Assembly: GCA_964591605.1 (NCBI GenBank)
Contig: CAZQEN010000341.1
Span: forward strand, 1-8,143
Direction: 5' to 3'
From: CAYLLT01 sp964591605
GTDB lineage: Bacteria; Planctomycetota; Phycisphaerae; UBA1845; PWPN01
Length of the DNA stretch: 8,143 nt
Part shown: positions 6,145 to 8,143 of the stretch, piece after piece
Layout: each line of letters opens with the position of its first letter
How positions within the stretch are numbered: position 1 is the first letter of the stretch
The notes under the pieces: model-generated
What the model was told of the DNA's origin: nothing
What the model saw: the letters and a program-made list of their open reading frames with translations, nothing else
Databases searched by the model: none
Program-made: the position numbers and the translations under genes

Positions 6145-6606
6145 ATGGATATTCAACAAGTTCGCGAGCTGGCGGAGCTGATGGCTGAGCACGGCCTGTC
6201 TGAGGTCAAGCTTCGCGACGGGGAGAGGCTCATCTCCTTGCGCAAAGGCCCCCTCGGCGAGCCGGTGATCATGACGGCGGCCGCCCCGGCCACCGCAGTT
6301 CCTCTCCCGGCCGCCGGACCCGCTCCGGCCGCCCAGGCCGCCGCACCGGCAGCGCAGGACGAAGGCCTCCTGGCCATCCGCTCGCCGATGGTGGGCACCT
6401 TCTACGCCGGCCACGACCCCGAATCGCCTCCCTTCGTGATGGTCGGCAGCCAGGTCGACTCCAACACCACGGTCTGCATTATCGAGGCGATGAAGGTTTT
6501 CAACGAGATCAAGGCGGAAGTATCAGGCACTATCGAGCGGATCCTGGTGAGCAACGAGCAGCCGGTCGAGTATGGCCAGCCCCTGATGATGGTCAGGCCC
6601 AGGTAA
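6145..6606 (+). CDS. accB: Biotin carboxyl carrier protein of acetyl-CoA carboxylase
   Basis: A predicted 153-residue AccB, the carrier whose biotin shuttles carboxyl groups from biotin carboxylase to carboxyltransferase in the first step of fatty acid synthesis. Residues 1-36 form the N-terminal helix and strand region usual for AccB (MDIQQVRELAELMAEHGLSE). Residues about 44-72 are an Ala/Pro-rich flexible linker. About 76-152 is the biotinyl domain, opening IRSPMVGTFY, with the biotinylation motif EAMKVFNEIK and acceptor Lys117. The thumb-like stretch SPMVGTFYAGHDPESPPFV is present, as in genuine AccB carriers rather than generic biotinyl domains. Its Shine-Dalgarno (AAGGTGAG, 6128-6135) overlaps the stop codon of the peptidase gene, so the two are probably translationally coupled. 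accC follows after 90 bases. Complete, with normal length. Confidence 0.96.
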   Translation: MDIQQVRELAELMAEHGLSEVKLRDGERLISLRKGPLGEPVIMTAAAPATAVPLPAAGPAPAAQAAAPAAQDEGLLAIRSPMVGTFYAGHDPESPPFVMVGSQVDSNTTVCIIEAMKVFNEIKAEVSGTIERILVSNEQPVEYGQPLMMVRPR

Positions 6607-6629
6607 AGTCGAAAGTCGAAAGTCGAAAG
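6605..6629 (+). repeat. Heptamer tandem repeat (AAAGTCG)x3.6
   Basis: Three perfect copies of AAAGTCG (6605-6611, 6612-6618, 6619-6625) are followed by AAAG. The array begins on the last two bases of the accB stop codon and is non-coding for accB. It resembles in form the short tandemly repeated heptamers known from cyanobacterial genomes, but the sequence is different as far as I recall. Function is unknown. Confidence 0.9.
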
Positions 6630-6649
6630 CAAACTCGGCGAGAACCGAT

Positions 6650-6697
6650 ATGAACGTCTCACGTGCCACGTCTCACGTCTCACCGCGAAGGGCCTGA
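6650..6697 (+). CDS. Possible 15-residue leader ORF overlapping the accC start
   Basis: ATG at 6650 opens a 15-codon frame (MNVSRATSHVSPRRA) whose TGA (6695-6697) shares its last base with the accC ATG, in a TGATG arrangement. Such overlaps are typical of translational coupling. A weak Shine-Dalgarno-like GGCGAG lies at 6637-6642, eight bases or so upstream. Most of the ORF is built from the second heptamer repeat, so it may simply be a by-product of repeat expansion. No known leader peptide is recognised. Confidence 0.25.
   Translation: MNVSRATSHVSPRRA
6654..6681 (+). repeat. Second heptamer tandem repeat (ACGTCTC-type, four units)
   Basis: Units ACGTCTC, ACGTGCC, ACGTCTC and ACGTCTC run without gaps at 6654-6660, 6661-6667, 6668-6674 and 6675-6681. 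Two bases differ in the second unit. It has the same period as the AAAGTCG array 24 bases upstream but a different unit. It ends 15 bases before the accC ATG and just before its likely Shine-Dalgarno (GAAGGG, 6687-6692). Confidence 0.85.
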
Positions 6698-8034
6698 TGT
6701 TTTCTCGCATACTCATAGCCAATCGTGGTGAGATTGCCCTGCGGATCCTGCGGGCGTGCAAAGAGCTGAGCATCCAGACGGTGTGCGTCTTCTCGGAAGA
6801 GGACCGGCACATGCCGTATCTGTCGCTGGCCGATCAGGCGATCTGCATCGGCCCGGGCCCTTCCAGCGAGAGTTACCTCAAGATCGACCGCATCATTGCC
6901 GCCGCGGAGCTGGGAAACGTCGATGCGATTCACCCGGGCTACGGGTTCCTCGCGGAAAACGCCCAGTTCGCGGACGCGTGCCGGGCCTCGAAGATCGAGT
7001 TCATCGGCCCCAGCGCCGAATCGATGCGGCTTCTGGGGGACAAGATCGAGGCCAAGCGCCTCGCGAAGAAGGCGCGGGTGCCGAACATTCCGTGGACGGA
7101 AGGGCCGGTCGAGGATGACAACGAAGCGGCCCGGTGGGCCTCGAAGGCCGGTTACCCGGTCATGATCAAAGCGGCAGCGGGCGGGGGTGGACGCGGCATC
7201 CGGCTGGTGCACAACGAGGCGACGCTCCGGCATAGCCTGCCGGCCGCCAGGGCGGAGGCCGAGAAAGCCTTCAAGGACAGCTCCGTTTATCTCGAGAAGG
7301 CCGTCGAAAACGCCCGACACGTCGAAGTGCAGGTCATGGGCGACCGGCAGGGCAATGTCCTGCACTTCTTCGAGCGTGATTGCAGCCTGCAGAGGCGGCA
7401 TCAGAAGCTCGTTGAGGAAACGCCCAGTCCGGGGATCAACGATCGGACGCGGGAGGAGTTGTGCAAGGCGGCGGTGCGGCTGGCGCGGGCCGCCGGATAC
7501 TACAACGCCGGCACCATCGAGTTTCTGGTGGACCCCAAGGGTAACTTTTACCTGCTCGAGATGAATACGCGCATCCAGGTCGAGCATCCGGTCACGGAAA
7601 TGGTGACCAACAAGGACCTGGTGCAGACGCAGATCCGCGTGGCCGCGGGTGAGCCCCTGAGTCTCAAGCAGCGCGACGTCCGGCAGCGCGGGCACGCCAT
7701 CGAATGCCGCATCAACGCCGAGGATCCGGCCAACGGATTCCGCCCGTGCCCCGGCCGGATCGATGTTTTCCGCGCGCCGGGCGGGTTTGGCGTGCGGATC
7801 GACACCTACGCGTCGGCGGGGGCGAGCGTGAGCCCCCGCTACGACTCGATGATCGCCAAGCTGATCGTTCACCGCCCCACGCGGGCCGAGGCGATCGCCT
7901 GCATGCGCCGATGCCTGCAGGAATTCGTGATCGAGCCGATCCAGACCACCATCCCCATTCACCGCGAGATTTTCAGCCACGCCCAGTTCATCCGGGGCGA
8001 GGTTGACACTGGATTCATCGAACGAACGTGGTAG
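6697..8034 (+). CDS. accC: Biotin carboxylase subunit of acetyl-CoA carboxylase
   Basis: A predicted 445-residue AccC, which uses ATP and bicarbonate to carboxylate the biotin on AccB. Domains run in the usual order: N-terminal preATP-grasp (1 to about 113, opening with ILIANRGEIALRI), ATP-grasp (about 114-325) and C-terminal domain (about 333-440). Key residues are visible: Lys116, Lys158, the glycine-rich AAAGGGGRG loop (159-167), His208, Lys237 in RRHQK, Glu275, Glu288, Asn290, Arg292 and Glu296 in EMNTRIQVEHP, and Arg338 in ECRINAE. These match Escherichia coli AccC positions to within one residue. Length is normal. Start ATG 6697 follows GAAGGG (6687-6692) at a short spacing and overlaps the stop of a 15-codon ORF. 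It is the third gene of the likely peptidase-accB-accC operon. The complex also needs AccA and AccD, which are encoded elsewhere. Confidence 0.97.
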   Translation: MFSRILIANRGEIALRILRACKELSIQTVCVFSEEDRHMPYLSLADQAICIGPGPSSESYLKIDRIIAAAELGNVDAIHPGYGFLAENAQFADACRASKIEFIGPSAESMRLLGDKIEAKRLAKKARVPNIPWTEGPVEDDNEAARWASKAGYPVMIKAAAGGGGRGIRLVHNEATLRHSLPAARAEAEKAFKDSSVYLEKAVENARHVEVQVMGDRQGNVLHFFERDCSLQRRHQKLVEETPSPGINDRTREELCKAAVRLARAAGYYNAGTIEFLVDPKGNFYLLEMNTRIQVEHPVTEMVTNKDLVQTQIRVAAGEPLSLKQRDVRQRGHAIECRINAEDPANGFRPCPGRIDVFRAPGGFGVRIDTYASAGASVSPRYDSMIAKLIVHRPTRAEAIACMRRCLQEFVIEPIQTTIPIHREIFSHAQFIRGEVDTGFIERTW

Positions 8035-8037
8035 AAT
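8029..8037 (+). promoter_or_regulatory. Candidate extended -10 promoter for the right-edge gene
   Basis: TG at 8029-8030, one base, then TAGAAT at 8032-8037 matches the extended -10 form. It overlaps the accC stop codon and would start transcription near 8044, about 70 bases before the ATG at 8116. A perfect TTGACA lies at 8003-8008, but 23 bases upstream, too far for a normal -35, and it is inside accC. If real, the next gene is at least partly independent of the acc operon. Confidence 0.35.
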
Positions 8038-8087
8038 CAAACGTTTTATCGCCTGCCCCGGTTGGCAGTCGCGCGGGCCGGAGTTAC

Positions 8088-8103
8088 CTCAACTTCGGTT
8101 GAG
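8088..8103 (+). promoter_or_regulatory. UUCG-capped hairpin next to the right-edge gene start
   Basis: CTCAAC (8088-8093) and GTTGAG (8098-8103) form a perfect 6-bp stem with a C(UUCG)G tetraloop, an exceptionally stable RNA cap. Its 3' arm overlaps the start of GAGAGG (8101-8106), the likely Shine-Dalgarno for ATG 8116. It is followed by TTGTGTGT rather than a clean T-tract, so a weak terminator for accC is possible but less likely than a leader structure. Confidence 0.45.
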
Positions 8104-8115
8104 AGGTTGTGTGTC

Positions 8116-8143
8116 ATGCTAGTGCCCAAGTCTGGCAGTGCGG
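8116..8143 (+). CDS. Start of an unidentified gene (3' end outside window)
   Basis: ATG at 8116 opens a frame reading MLVPKSGSA up to the window edge. GAGAGG at 8101-8106 is a fair Shine-Dalgarno nine bases upstream, and an extended -10 promoter candidate and a UUCG hairpin precede it. GTG at 8122 in the same frame is an alternative start (VPKSGSA). Nine codons are too few to recognise a family. Confidence 0.35.

Noticed and set aside
5235..6146. 303-codon minus-strand ORF opposite the M24 peptidase
   Set aside because: Antisense shadow. All five M24 metal ligands are in the + strand frame.
8003..8037. TTGACA plus TAGAAT as a standard sigma-70 promoter
   Set aside because: The 23-base spacer is too long for a normal -35/-10 pair, and TTGACA lies within accC codons. 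Only the extended -10 was kept.
6673..8040. 455-codon minus-strand ORF opposite accC
   Set aside because: The + strand is an unmistakable AccC with all catalytic residues; the antisense frame shows no family features.
1..8143. CRISPR array, tRNA, rRNA or insertion sequence
   Set aside because: No spaced direct repeats of suitable length, no tRNA-like cloverleaf, no rRNA segments and no transposase or terminal inverted repeats were seen.

Overview
The window is GC-rich bacterial DNA that most resembles a member of the Planctomycetota. This is an inference. It rests on the style of the partial TPR protein tail at the left edge, on the FHA-GAF-SpoIIE signalling protein, and on long spurious antisense ORFs typical of high-GC genomes. 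No rRNA gene or species-level marker is present.

Layout, left to right. (1) The last 78 codons of a TPR-type protein (1-237, +). (2) Two consecutive genes for exported proteins on the + strand: a trypsin-fold serine protease with a cleavable signal peptide (434-1363), and a lipoprotein with a ScyD/ScyE-like beta-propeller and a cysteine-rich tail (1481-2887). (3) A convergent gap with an imperfect dyad (3015-3047). (4) A minus-strand FHA-GAF-SpoIIE-phosphatase-like protein (3095-4714) in which conserved residues of both the FHA and the phosphatase domain are replaced. (5) A divergent intergenic region of about 310 bases. (6) A + strand cluster: M24 Xaa-Pro-type peptidase (5025-6134), accB biotin carboxyl carrier protein (6145-6606) and accC biotin carboxylase (6697-8034). 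(7) A possible extended -10 promoter, a UUCG-capped hairpin and the first codons of a further gene at the right edge.

The accB-accC pair supplies the carrier and biotin carboxylase parts of acetyl-CoA carboxylase. The carboxyltransferase subunits are not in the window. The M24 peptidase directly upstream fits a common bacterial neighbourhood (peptidase, EF-P, accB, accC), but here the EF-P gene is absent between peptidase and accB.

The most interesting signal is not a gene. The leaders of the two adjacent, non-homologous exported-protein genes share a 16-base block (15/16 identical) about 60 bases before each start. In both leaders the block's first eight bases can pair with a downstream segment to form an 8-bp stem enclosing 25 or 26 bases. 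Two stem positions change in a pairing-preserving way between the copies. This may be an undescribed RNA leader motif or a paired operator. Other points of interest are two different 7-base tandem repeats and a 15-codon ORF overlapping the accC start, all within the 90-base accB-accC gap, and the likely inactive phosphatase.
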